Positions 45,795 through 56,759 of a stretch of 64,000 nucleotides of DNA are shown in pieces. The position numbers and the translations under genes were made by a program. The notes below the pieces were generated by a model. That model made no database searches. It was not told the DNA's origin and saw nothing but the letters and a program-made list of their open reading frames with translations. The stretch comes from Durusdinium trenchii (lineage: Eukaryota; Sar; Dinophyceae; Suessiales; Symbiodiniaceae). The stretch spans positions 136,571-200,570 of the forward strand of contig CAXAMN010026783.1 in NCBI GenBank assembly GCA_963970005.1, given 5' to 3'. The first letter of the stretch is position 1; every line of letters starts with the position of its first letter.

Positions 45795-47595
45795 CTGCGA
45801 GGACTGGGTTCTAAGGATTCTACTACACACTTGGTCACTTGGTGCCATGATAAACCAAAATTAGAGGCCGACACTGACATGGAAGTGTCCAACACATTTG
45901 AACTTCAAACAGTACACCTTTTCACGTACAGCATCATTGGTCCGGACCAGTATGAAAACAATGCATAGATATGCACAGCTGGTCTTTGTCTTGTTCAAAG
46001 CACTTTTGTCATACTCTTATCCAATAGCCATGAGATTAACTGCAATCCTTGTAGCGCGGTTTGGATAGGAAGATGACACGCAACATGTAAGTAAGCAAAC
46101 GTGCTGCCTTCATGGCCTCAATTTGGCAAACACTTGGAGGTTGACTGATGCATGAGCGCAAAAACATCAGAAACTTTGCCGGAAAACCACTGGCCGAGGG
46201 TGATGACTCAAGATATATAGATTGGATTAGAGCCCATTCGGGCTGTTTCCATGGCTCGATTATGGAATTTGCTTAGCTGCTCAATCGAAGCTCATCCAAT
46301 GCAAGCAACTGAGCAAAAGTCCCGCAAACCACCAGCCTTAGATGTGGCAATTCAGGTGCAACTTGAAAAATAACAACTAACAACAACAACTGTGGCAAAG
46401 GGCCCCGAAATGAACAATTGTGCTCTCCTCAACAATCACCGCTGTTGATTGGGAGAGTATGCACTTCAAAAGCTTTTTAAACAAAGAAAGGGCACCTCCA
46501 AAAAGGGGTGATAGAATAAATCATGTATATAGAATTATGATACTATAAGGACTATGATAGATTGACTTGATGTACTCCCTCGGTGCCATGCGACCCCGGA
46601 TCCACGCCAGGTGCAATGAAATATTGGTGGTTCTTCTTGTCCTGGAGCGCAAAGCGCAAGCGCAAGCGCACGAGCGCGCACGGGCGGTCACACGTTGACA
46701 AAGACATTCATCCCTTCTTGTCCGTTGGTGGTGGTGGTCCCGAAGTAGACATCACCGTTCTGCCCACAGTAGATATCACAAATAAATGTTATGTTTGATG
46801 AATAGCAAGTTCAAGGGGAATGTCATGTCATGTTCGATGTTCCGTTTGGCGCCGGAATTTATCGAAGACGGGCCGATCACTGAAGTCCAAATTTCAGTCG
46901 ACTGGCTCAACCATATCCACATGTTCCTGGCTTTACATTGAATCCCGGCACCAGGGCCTTGCTCGGTGGGGTTGCCACAGACCAAACGTTAACACGACGC
47001 CGAAAGTGAAGGGCACCAAATCTGTGGATAATCGGATAAAGGATGAAAAGGGATGATGAACATCGTCATTGGCCGTCAGCTTGAACATGCCCTCCGGTCT
47101 GCTTCACATCAAAAGTCTGGAGGCCCCTCCGACTTCGATCTCCTTTGGCTCAAGGGGGGTCTAGTTCAGCAAATTCAACCAAATAGACATGGATATCAAA
47201 CTGAATCATGGGGGGGGGGTTGAATTCAACTTGGGAGCTATCATCTCCCATAAACCGTGCTTCCAAGGAAACATCACCAAAACCTCTTCTCCCGCTGCTT
47301 TGACAGCATCACTGCTGTTGGCCTGATTCCAACTGCCTCTCCCCCGCTCCAAGTGCCCACGCAAAAAGAATCAAAAAGACATGTGTGAAAGGCTTTGGAA
47401 ACCCGATCAGAGGCCCGACCGGGCCACCCGGCCCCACTTCTGGGGACGATCGCCGCGCCGCCCTTCTTATTCTTCACTAACCACCTCGGTCGGCCGGCAT
47501 TGAAGAGTCCATCATCTCTGGCCAACTCGCGAGTTGGACATTATATACCAAATTACATACATATCACATTACTACAAATTACATTACATACATTA
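45795..47595. other. no gene recognised
   Basis: Contains TTTGGCTCAAG at 47144-47154, an 11-base match to the spliced-leader 3' end with no gene behind it. Also holds GCGCAAGC repeats near 46646-46672 and a G9 run at ~47211. Confidence 0.4.
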
Positions 47596-48404
47596 TACCT
47601 AGAAGATCCTTTGGGCAGAAATTCTTGCCTTTTTCGGGAAGAGCGGCTCTTCCCGTCCTGGGGCGGAAATCAGCTGTTTGCCGCGGAAATGTTTTTGTTG
47701 CCGCGAATATTCCCTTTCAGGAATCCAGTGAGACAAAGACTACATATTCTAGAGGAGTTGAATATTTTTGTGGTTTACATTGGGCATTTCTGCCTGGAAC
47801 GGTCACCGCAATGAAAAAAGACAATTTGCAGCGCTTAAGTTTCCACCTCCACCTGCAAATCTGGCTACCATCATATCATATATTATGTGTCTTTGTTTTT
47901 GAAGGTTTCTTGTGCGGAATGATCACAAAAGGACTAAAATCAGTCCAAAGTTGAAAACACCTGGCGCGAAAATGCCCGGGAAACAGGCAGAAATACCCGG
48001 GAAAGAGGCGGAAATACCCGGGAAAACGGCGGAAATACCCGGTTTCCGGCGGAAATTTCCTGGTAGAAGGCGGGATTCAAGAACAGTGCCTTTGATGCCT
48101 TTGAAGGGCTTGAACATATGTCCCAGCCTCTTTGTGAATGTCATGAATTTAGAAGTGTCAAAATCGTAGGGTGTCAGATCTTGAGATGTGAAGCTATGCA
48201 GAACGATATGTGGTCTGCAATCATGGAAGAGACAACCTGGTAGGTTGTAATGGTTTTTGAGTTGCTATGTTGGATTTTGCTTGAGGCAAAAATTCCCTGC
48301 TGCCCGCGGAAATTCCTACCTGGCGCGGATTTCCCCTAAATCCGCGAATCCTCCCGGGCAAATCGGACTGAGGCAGAAATTTCTGCCCCAGGTGCTTCTA
48401 GGTA
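47596..48404. mobile_element. ~0.8-kb element with ~34-bp terminal inverted repeats and internal GCGGAAAT repeats
   Basis: 47596-47629 and 48372-48404 are inverted repeats (outer TACCTAGAAG … CTTCTAGGTA, inner GGGCAGAAATT…/…AATTTCTGCCC). The right end includes a perfect 16-bp palindrome at 48372-48387. Inside, GCGGAAAT recurs at least six times in both halves, and five 20-21-bp units form a tandem array. There is no long open frame besides the one forced by the 21-bp unit. It looks like a non-autonomous fold-back or MITE-type element. Confidence 0.55.
47971..48073. repeat. five 20-21-bp AAATACCCGGGAAA-GGCGG units
   Basis: Units begin at 47971, 47991, 48012, 48033 and 48053. The 21-bp period is divisible by three and gives a seven-residue EIPGKxA repeat on the + strand, probably without coding meaning. 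Confidence 0.85.
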
Positions 48405-48449
48405 TACCACATTATACCACATTATATATATATATACCCAACAATAGAA

Positions 48450-48546
48450 GACGACGACGACGACGACGACGACTACGACTACGACTACGACTACGACTAC
48501 GACTACTACGACTACGACTACTACTACTACTACTACTACTACTACG

Positions 48547-48593
<47 letters not shown>

Positions 48594-48783
48594 GTACTAC
48601 TACAACAACAACAAGTACTACTACCAGTACTACTACTAGTACTACTACTACGACGACGACTACTACTACTCCTACTCCTACTCCTACTACTACTACTACT
48701 ACCACTATTTCTACTACTACTATACTACTACGACTACTATTACTACTACTGCTACTACTACGACGACTGCTACTACTACAACT
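48450..48783. repeat. ACT/ACG trinucleotide microsatellite
   Basis: More than 100 triplets, mainly ACT with blocks of ACG, ACA and CCT. Open frames across it on both strands are artefacts of the triplet period. Confidence 0.93.
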
Positions 48784-50589
48784 GCATACGTCATCTTTCG
48801 CTGTGACGGCGTGACGCCGTCGGACTACCAAGCTTTCCTGGAGCGAACACTCAAGCAACATCTGCCCGTTGACCACGCATGACCACCGATGTGAAGCTGA
48901 ATCCTATCCGGCCTTACTAACCATGTAGTCTGGCGCACTCAACGAAAAAGATCCGCTGAACCCTGGGTTCGGGGATCAACCACCCAGTGCGGAGTTTTTT
49001 TTAGATATCAAGTTATCAATGTCTGCGCGAGAAATTGGGATGGGCTTGAACTTCCAGTAGCTTCTGTTCAAAAAAATAACTCACCAAATGTTTCTTGCGT
49101 GAGGCTGCGGAGCGGCATTCATTCCGTCTTGGTTTCTTCATGCTCTGCACCAGCAGCTTGGCATTTCAAAGAAGCAACCGGTGCCGCATCACCCCCCATC
49201 CAGGACTCCAGGTGGGTGACACCCTGACAACGATTATTTAGCCAACAAACCATCTACGCAAGAGAATCTGCCTACAGTGGTGAATCAGCGTGAATCTATG
49301 TAATTCCTTCCTTAGTAGACGCTGCTAACTTGGATTTGCCTGCGCAAAAGAAAACATCTGGAATCTGGAAGAATGTGCCCCCGGATCGTTTTCTTGTTGT
49401 TTCCTCAAAAGTGGACGACACCCTGAGCATCCCAAAAAACCTTCGGGGTCAGATTCCTTGAGCATCCAAAAGTGGTTCAGTGGATCCAAGTTCGTTCCCA
49501 AACACCTTGGCGGTGGCAAGCCGAGCTGTAAGGAAATCGTCCATGCCTTGAGGGCGGACGCACACATCGCTGGGCGACACCCAAAATCGACGCGAAAACA
49601 TGACTGGGGCACACATCGCTGGATTCTTGGGTCTGAAATACATGCTTAGAAAGTACCAAATAGGTGTACTACCAAAACATGAACAGTTTTTGAGCATTCT
49701 GAAGAGCCTTCTGTTCTGTGTGCAACAGAACCGGGGGACCCAAGACCACACCCGGTCAACAAACCAATCTGCACCTAAACCCCTTGCGCCATGGAGGTCT
49801 CCATATTCTTTCAATATCCTCCATGTTTGGAATTCCCCGGTGTTCCAGGCCACAGCGACTCCTGTCAGCCTTTCGAAGACGTCTTGGAAGACTCTGGCAG
49901 TGGAGTGGTGGCTCAAGAGTCAAGAGTGATGAAGACCAGAAAAATGATAGTTTGGTTGGTTGTGCCTCCTTTGTGAGCTTGTATCCTAGTGAGGAAGCTC
50001 CCAGCTCAGTGGGTCTTCCCAAGACTATCGGCTGTCCAACTTTATCGGTTCTTTTTCATGTTTGTTCTCTCCTCTCAACTCAACAAAGATCGAAAGAATG
50101 TCCACCCACCGAGGCCGTTATTTGACTGCGACAGAAACAGCCACGGCTATTTGTGACCTTCACCCCAGTGGACCCTGTCTCTGCCCGGGTGCGGAGTCCC
50201 CCCTTGAAGCTCCCCTCCTTGGTGCAACGAGGTCGAGAGAGTCTCGTGAACGAGGACCAGTGTGATCGGTCCATCAATGGCATGGTCGGCCCGTCAATGC
50301 TCAAAATGAGTTTAACTCTGTATATCTTTGTGTACATAGACGCATTTATGTATGCATAGTAAGCAATATTTATATATACACATAGAAATACATGGTATAC
50401 AGAATGTACGTTATTGTGTAATGTTTGGAATTATCTTCCCCTCCATATCCCTTCATGGTCCATGCCAGTGTTCCTTCCTTCGGCCCAAATGGCTAGCCTG
50501 GCCTGCCAGGTGCGCCAGCTTGGTGGCAGAGAATGGGGATTTCCTCTTCTTGTTGGATGGCCTTGTAGTTTCCAAGTGGGTGGACGTGT
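48784..50589. other. no gene recognised
   Basis: Short open frames on both strands without recognisable motifs. A CpG-rich patch lies at about 50105-50260. Confidence 0.4.
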
Positions 50590-50820
50590 AAAAATACACC
50601 CAGCAAGGATCGAACTGGCGACCAATTGTGCAATCGAACTGGAGTTCCCAGAAGTCAAGTGATCTGTCATTGGCCTGGTCTAGCCTTGTCCTACGGGTTA
50701 AGGCCTCGAATTCGGCCGAGCCGCGAACTCCCCCTCCGCTCCCACGTCCAAGCATCCATGCGCATCTTGGCATCGAAGGAAAATGGTGGGCGCGACAAGG
50801 TCGCCCAATGGTAGAGCATA
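50590..50820. other. tRNA-like promoter motifs, possible tRNA-derived fragment
   Basis: On the minus strand AGTTCGATCC (50607-50616) and AGTTCGATTG (50631-50640) match the B-box/T-arm core; the first is followed by CTTGCTGGGTGT as in a tRNA 3' end. On the plus strand GCCCAATGGTAGAGCA (50803-50818) resembles a D-arm/A-box, and GGGTTAAGGC occurs at 50695-50704. None folds into a full cloverleaf by eye, so these are remnants at best. Confidence 0.3.
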
Positions 50821-53800
50821 TTGCCTCACAAGGAGTCACCCGAGTCAGTCACACGAGCCAGTCACCCTGGAAGAGTGGGTGCGTTTGTGACCTGACATGT
50901 CAAACCGTGGCAGGGAGCCAAACTAAGGAAGCCATACAATCTGACACGAGCCAGTCCAAGTACGAAATCACTGCCAAAAGAAAGGTCTAACCACCAGCTG
51001 GTCTGGTACATATTAATTCAGCCTAGCGAAGCTATGTTAGCAAAGGGCGGGTACACGGAAACAAATATGAAAAAATGGCACGCGCATTTGTATAGTTCTC
51101 AATTCCCTCCATGAAAAGCACGGTGCTCGGTGAAACCACGTGGAACAACAATTGCAATGGCAATGCTCTTCGGACGTTGACCAGCGGCCACGGAATGAAT
51201 TCAAGGCACTCCCTTAAGAGTCTCCTGTTGGAGGATCTTTGCTCGAAGATTGAGGTGTTTGGCAATAAGATTTGTCAATAAAACTATGTAACTATATCAA
51301 ACTATAACCTGCAAATGAATAGCATTCTTTAAGGCATTCAAAGGCAATCTGACACCATCTGACACCGTGTTTTACCGTGGTGCGCCAGCGGGGTGCCGTT
51401 TCTTTGGCTTCACGAGCTGACCAGCAAAGGGAGCATCTTTCAGTCGCAACAAGTTCACCCAACGCATAAGGTTCACCTCATTGCCTCAACACTCCATGTA
51501 TGGCATATAATTATATGCTGTGACTACTTGCCCGCAGTACAAAAATGCTATAATATACATATATATATGTAAATGTATGTAAATAAAATATTCCCCAAAT
51601 TTCGTGTTCAAAGATATCTTTTTCTGGGTCTCCCATGTTGTACCACGTCCCAGGGCAAGCGAGGCGCCCTCCATGCTGATTGTCTGACACCCCGACAAGG
51701 GCTGTTTGCCTCGGCCGCGACGCGAGTCAACCGGTGGTTCTTGGGACTCGACCTGCTCTAAACGGTTGGGATGGCGAGGACAACCAGCGTAGCCTCACAG
51801 CTCAAGGGGGCTGAAGGTCCAAAAAGAACTCTGAAAAGCTCAGGATCCACCCCAGTTTAGTGTTCTATGATGGTTGAAGGTGCATTGACTTAAAGAATGT
51901 ATGGTACACTCCCCCAAAATCACGTGCCACCCCAACTTAGAGGAAGCGCACATCTTCCCAACATTTCCCAACCACCAAGCCAGATTTGATGAGGTGCTGA
52001 CCTGACCCCACAAATGCTCCATAAATGCGCCACCAATCAAAGCCGGTCATGTGGGGCAGTACAAACTTCATAAGCTGCTTGGTGTCTTCACTATGCGCTG
52101 ACTTGAAGCATCCCCAAGATCCCAAGGCAGCCAAGGCTCCATAGATGGCATAGTGGCTACGTGTGCTTTGAAGCGGCCTTTTCTTCTCAAGGGTCTGCAT
52201 AGCACCTTCGCAAGGGCGCTAAGAATCACCACAATGGGCAATGACTATGGCAAAAGCTTTCCCAATGAATTTGATTGGGTGTTTCAATGGAAGTAGCTTG
52301 GGGGGAAGGGAGGTTACCTGGATTATCGATATACGTCCCTGATGTGAGTCTGCTGGTGATTTCATTTTGCCATCATTGCTATCTTGAATTTTTTCGCACT
52401 GGCAGACTGGCACTGGCACTGACTATTGATCGCCTATTCCGGGAATTGGGTTGCCGATGGAATTCCATGCAGGGAACGACTCCTATTAGTGTCGAAGTGC
52501 ACCAGCCCCAAGTCGGAAGACCATCTGATGGGCCCCTACTGGATACTTCCAAATCTTTACGGACGACAACTGCAACCCAAACACAATCTCAATTCATTTG
52601 GGTGTGTATTTTAATAAGGAGATCCCCAACCAATAGGGTTTGGTCTATTTTCATCTATAGAGGGTCTTTTGGTCTATTTTTTCATCAATACGATTGAATA
52701 CGCACCCATTTGAATCAGCAGTCCCATATGTCTACTCATATGTCTTTACCGTTCCCATCTGAAACAGGTGTCACATGGTGTCGCCTGTTTCCCACGCCAG
52801 TTTCCAACCCGAACTGACCTCCCAAACTCGGGGGGGGTTCCGCCGGCGGACAGCCCGACTCGTGCCTAAGAGTTCATCGCTTGGGCCGCGGATGAAGCTG
52901 AACTTCCTGGCGTCTCAAGGAGCTTGGAGATCAGGTGAGAGGATGGCAATGTGTGGACAACTGGATGCAACGGGATTACTTTTTTTGATCATGTACAATC
53001 AAATGGAAGGAGGAGGAGGGCGGGATAGCATTCTTGATGGGGACAAAGACCAAAACACACCAACAAAACAAACCACTGCGCAGGAACACCTGGAGCTTCG
53101 AAAGATCAAAGACTTCCATCACAGCTTTGTATGCGTTGTGCCCTTAGTCCGGAGATGAAAGGCCTCCAGCATTTTCCGAGCCATTTGGCTGTGAGTTCAA
53201 ACCTGGAGCCCCAAAAACAACTGGTATATTAACCCTCCCTGGTTGGTCTATTCTATTCATTCTCCGTGGCCCTGGAATCCAGGAAATGACTCTGTGGTCG
53301 CCCACTCCGTCCGGGTCGCCTGAAGGATCGGTGCGGGCAAAGCTCCAGGCAAAGCACGCAGTTGCCACTCGGCATCGCACGCACGGCAATCCTTGGGAGT
53401 CGAGTCGCTTGGTCGTGGTGTTCAGGCACCGGCGCTTCGGTCTGCGAAGGGCTAGGTGGGAGGAACATGGGTTTCATGGTTTCATGCAATGGGTGGGGGG
53501 GGACGTGCGAAAGCAAATCAAAGGAAGTGCACCGTAAAAAAATGTGCACATTTAGAAGTCGAGAACGCTAGGATGGAACAGGCGTTCTCCAGGTCAAGTG
53601 TTTGTTACTTGTTCAAGCAATGCGCCTGTTCTTGGTGTGTTCCTTTCTCCTTTGACTCCCTTAGGAACAAACACCCACTTGCGCAACCAGAAAGCATTTC
53701 ACTCTGAAGCGGCGCCCTCCCCGAGAAAACAAACAAACAAATATGTATATATATCGTAAACAGAATCCACTCGTGGATCGCCCTTCTTCCGTCGTCTGAG

Positions 53801-54760
53801 GGTCTTTTCGTGCATCCCGACGCCCTCGTCGTAGTCAATCTGACTCAGGCAAACGCTCCATGGCGTTACCCAGTAGGACTCCATCTGCAAGCTCGGGGGC
53901 ATACCTCTCACCGCTCGCTCTGAAAACCGATGTGATTCACGCGGTGAATCGGGAGTCGGATGTTTATCGGAGGATTTTTTCCTTCTGCTCCTAATTACGT
54001 AGACTTGAGTGACTTCGACTGAGTTCTTCGTTGGTCGGGGAACTGACGAGTAAGTCACGGTTGTTTGATGTTTTTAGTCAGCAAGAACCAACACGGAGAT
54101 ACAGCGAGTCATTAAGATTAAGTTCGATGCTTGGATGGTGTTGGCATCCTCTTTTGAGAGATGGGGGGTGAGGATGGCTCTCTTTTCGTGGCGGAAAAGG
54201 GACCAGGATTGGCAGGATGCAGTGGAGATTCAAGGATGGGAACCCCACGAAGAAGGATGGTCTGTATATATAAGTCTCATCCGAGGTCGTCATAAACCAT
54301 GTGGCATCTGAATCTGGTTTTGTATATCGTATGAAAGTATGACCATCCCATCTTAGACTTCAAACCAAGAACCCACATGGGAAATATGCGTACCGACTCC
54401 CATGATTCATCACTGCCACTTCACACTTCACACTTCGCCAGGACTGCCACCTAGATAACTGCCACCGAGTTACATGGAAGGAAAGGGCCGGCTTGGCGGG
54501 GCATCTGCGCCGCAAGGAAGTCATCCGGGTTAGGCAACTTCCCCTCGCCTTAGGAGGACCGTGTCACAGCTCAGCTGCCTCCCATGTCCCAGGTCCAGCT
54601 GCGAGACGCCCCCCCCCACGGAGGCCTCGTTGGTTCCTCTGGACGCTCGAGAGATAATTATGATATATATATATACATATCACGGGGGTTGGGGAGGCCT
54701 GAGGGGGGGGGGCTATGGTGCTTAGGGTTTGCTCATTGATAGTGTGCAAACTGTGCGCAT
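50821..54760. other. no gene recognised
   Basis: TA runs lie at 51555-51567 and 53744-53752. TTGGTCTATTTT is repeated at 52640 and 52669. CpG-rich patches lie at about 52835-52895, 53285-53450 and 53780-53960. No identifiable protein. Confidence 0.4.
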
Positions 54761-54880
54761 TCTTATTAAGCTTCTAATAATTACTAATAGCAGCTATTAA
54801 GCTTTTAATAGGCTTTAACCACCATGGAAATGGCCTTTAATAAGGTCTTGGCAATAAGACCCTAATAAAGTCTTATTAGC
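54761..54880. repeat. AT-rich TTATTAAGCTT / CTAATAA repeats with stem-loops
   Basis: TTATTAAGCTT, CTATTAAGCTTTTAATAG and CCTTTAATAAGG variants alternate, then AATAAGAC and GTCTTATT form an 8-bp stem. It looks like a degenerate mixed direct/inverted array. Confidence 0.5.
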
Positions 54881-55195
54881 CTTGGATAGACAAATGAGAC
54901 CACCCAATCCCAACCCGATGTTTTCATCCATCGGCTCCGCTCGATTTGGCCGCCGTTCCTTTCGGGGCCCTGGCTCCAAAAAGCCAGCGACTGTTCTTTG
55001 ACAATCGATTGAGGGTTTCATCAGTCATGAAATTTATAGTTTATATATATATGTGTGTGTGTGTGTGCGTGTCCAGAATCTACCACCAGAATTTCAAAAG
55101 CTATATAGTGCTTAGGCCTTTTGTGGGGTTCAATTTGAGGGCTCCTTTGGTGGCATTCCTGGCCTCACCAAAAGCCTTCTGGACAAGCTATTCAG
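54881..55195. other. no gene recognised
   Basis: Contains a TA run then a GT run (55041-55067). Confidence 0.4.
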
Positions 55196-55275
55196 GGCTT
55201 ATCCATGGGTTACCCTAAAAACCTCCTGCCTTGCAGATTCCCCCTTATCCAAGGCTTATCCAGGTCTTATCCAGA
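55196..55275. repeat. four CTTATCCA repeats
   Basis: (G/C)(G/C/T)CTTATCCA at about 55197, 55244, 55255 and 55266. The last three are 11 bases apart. Confidence 0.65.
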
Positions 55276-55789
55276 AATTAGCCAGTGCCCTCAAAAGTTA
55301 TCGATTTTGGTGCCTCAAAAGGTTCCCAAATTGATTAATGATTCATTGGCTGATAGATCAGCCATGATCAGCCCATGCCAACTGGACAACCTGAATTCAA
55401 TTCCTCTTTCCTTCCACCAAACAACATTATGAGCAGCAACATCTGCTGAGCCGTCGGATGGTCAAAATCCGCCACGGCAAAAAACGTGCACATGTCTGTT
55501 TTGGAGGGCCTGCAGGAAGGGGGCTGATCTGATAGTTATTTGATGTTATATAATTGATAGCTTAGTCATTCTCTAAAAAGGCCTTGGGCATAAGGTCCAT
55601 AGCCGCCCCCCCATCCCCCATGATTACATAGATATACTTACCGTATTCCATACGCCCACGTCAAGAATGGGGACCGTCTTCAATCCAGTTATGCGGGCCT
55701 TTCGGATGTGGTATCTTGGTACTATATAGTTGCCCACTGATACACCACCACTACATCCGGATCAATCCGAGCCATCCGTCGCTGGTGCA
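55276..55789. other. no gene recognised
   Basis: Only short frames. A C7 run lies near 55605. Confidence 0.4.
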
Positions 55790-55832
55790 ACTCTGTTCGC
55801 TCCCAACAGTTCCTTTTTTGAGCGAACAGAGT
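55790..55832. repeat. perfect 13-bp inverted repeat (hairpin)
   Basis: ACTCTGTTCGCTC at 55790-55802 is complementary to GAGCGAACAGAGT at 55820-55832. The 17-nt loop contains a T6 run. Confidence 0.8.
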
Positions 55833-55978
55833 GTAGCAAAAAGGCATTAATTTGGTACTAAACTCAAATACACTATCATCAATAACACATCTATTATATA
55901 CTATCACCAATACATCGTATTTGGTACTCAAATACACTATCTATTATGTGTGATAGGCCCCATCACTACTTTTAGTAC

Positions 55979-56004
55979 ACTACTTTAGTAAAGCCTAAAG
56001 TAGT
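55979..56004. repeat. perfect 10-bp inverted repeat
   Basis: ACTACTTTAG, 6-nt loop, CTAAAGTAGT. Further TTTAGTACACTAC-type words lie just upstream. Confidence 0.65.
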
Positions 56005-56687
56005 AAGTGGTTGCTCATGTGACCAGCAGGGCACAGAACGGATCCAACGGAGTTTTTGGTGAGGGAAATTCAGTTGGCCAGCATGATGTGTCCAGTTGGC
56101 TGCGGCAGAAAGCAGTTGGACTTTCCATGAATGTTCTTACACGTCCTGTGCTTAGCAGTGTGCTTAGCGAATGCAACATTGCCATCAACAGCTGTTAAAC
56201 AAGTCATGTTGCACCAACATGGACAAGTCACAGCACCCCATCGGCGAGAAAATGGATGAAATGGGTGAGACCGAGCCTAAATGCTGCAAGAAGAATAACC
56301 TGGGTCTTCGTTCAAGTGAGCACCGCAGAACCGAAGGGCAGGTCATTTGGATCGATTTACATCAACATTCGATGGAGAAAACATGACCAAAAAAAAAAAA
56401 CATAACTATGTTTGAAACATCAAGGGCCGGGCCAACCCAATTATTTTGGCCCTGCTCCCCAAAACTCAAATAACAACACATGAACGAAGCCGTGCCCTCA
56501 CCTGAGGGCATCTAGTGAATCTATTCAAGCTGACCCAACCGGCACGAAGTGTGGACATGAGTCTGTGGCTCCTTGAAATCAATGATTAGCATTATTCAAC
56601 AACATTCAACGGTCACGGACACGTTCAAATCAACAACTGACTGTGATCAAGTGGTGTCGCAAAACTCAACTCGCGGATACCGACTCT
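56005..56687. other. no gene recognised
   Basis: An A12 run lies at 56389-56400. Nothing else noticed. Confidence 0.4.
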
Positions 56688-56759
56688 ATTACTACCATCT
56701 GCACCTTGGTAACAACTGTGCCCATTAACATCCCATGCCGAGGTACAGATGGTAGTAAT
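56688..56759. repeat. 22-bp inverted repeat, 20/22 matches
   Basis: 56688-56709 pairs with 56738-56759, with 14 outermost bases perfect (ATTACTACCATCTG) and a 28-nt loop. Part of the loop and right arm (GTGCCCATTAACATCCCAT) is repeated as GTGCCCATTCACATCCCAT about 90 bp downstream. Confidence 0.8.

Noticed and set aside
47912-48169. Small ORF with EIPGKxA repeats
   Set aside because: The period is 21 bp, so the frame stays open by arithmetic. It lies inside a repeat element.
48412-48876. Open frames of Ser/Val/Arg or Thr/Leu on both strands
   Set aside because: Created by the ACT/ACG microsatellite; every frame is open.
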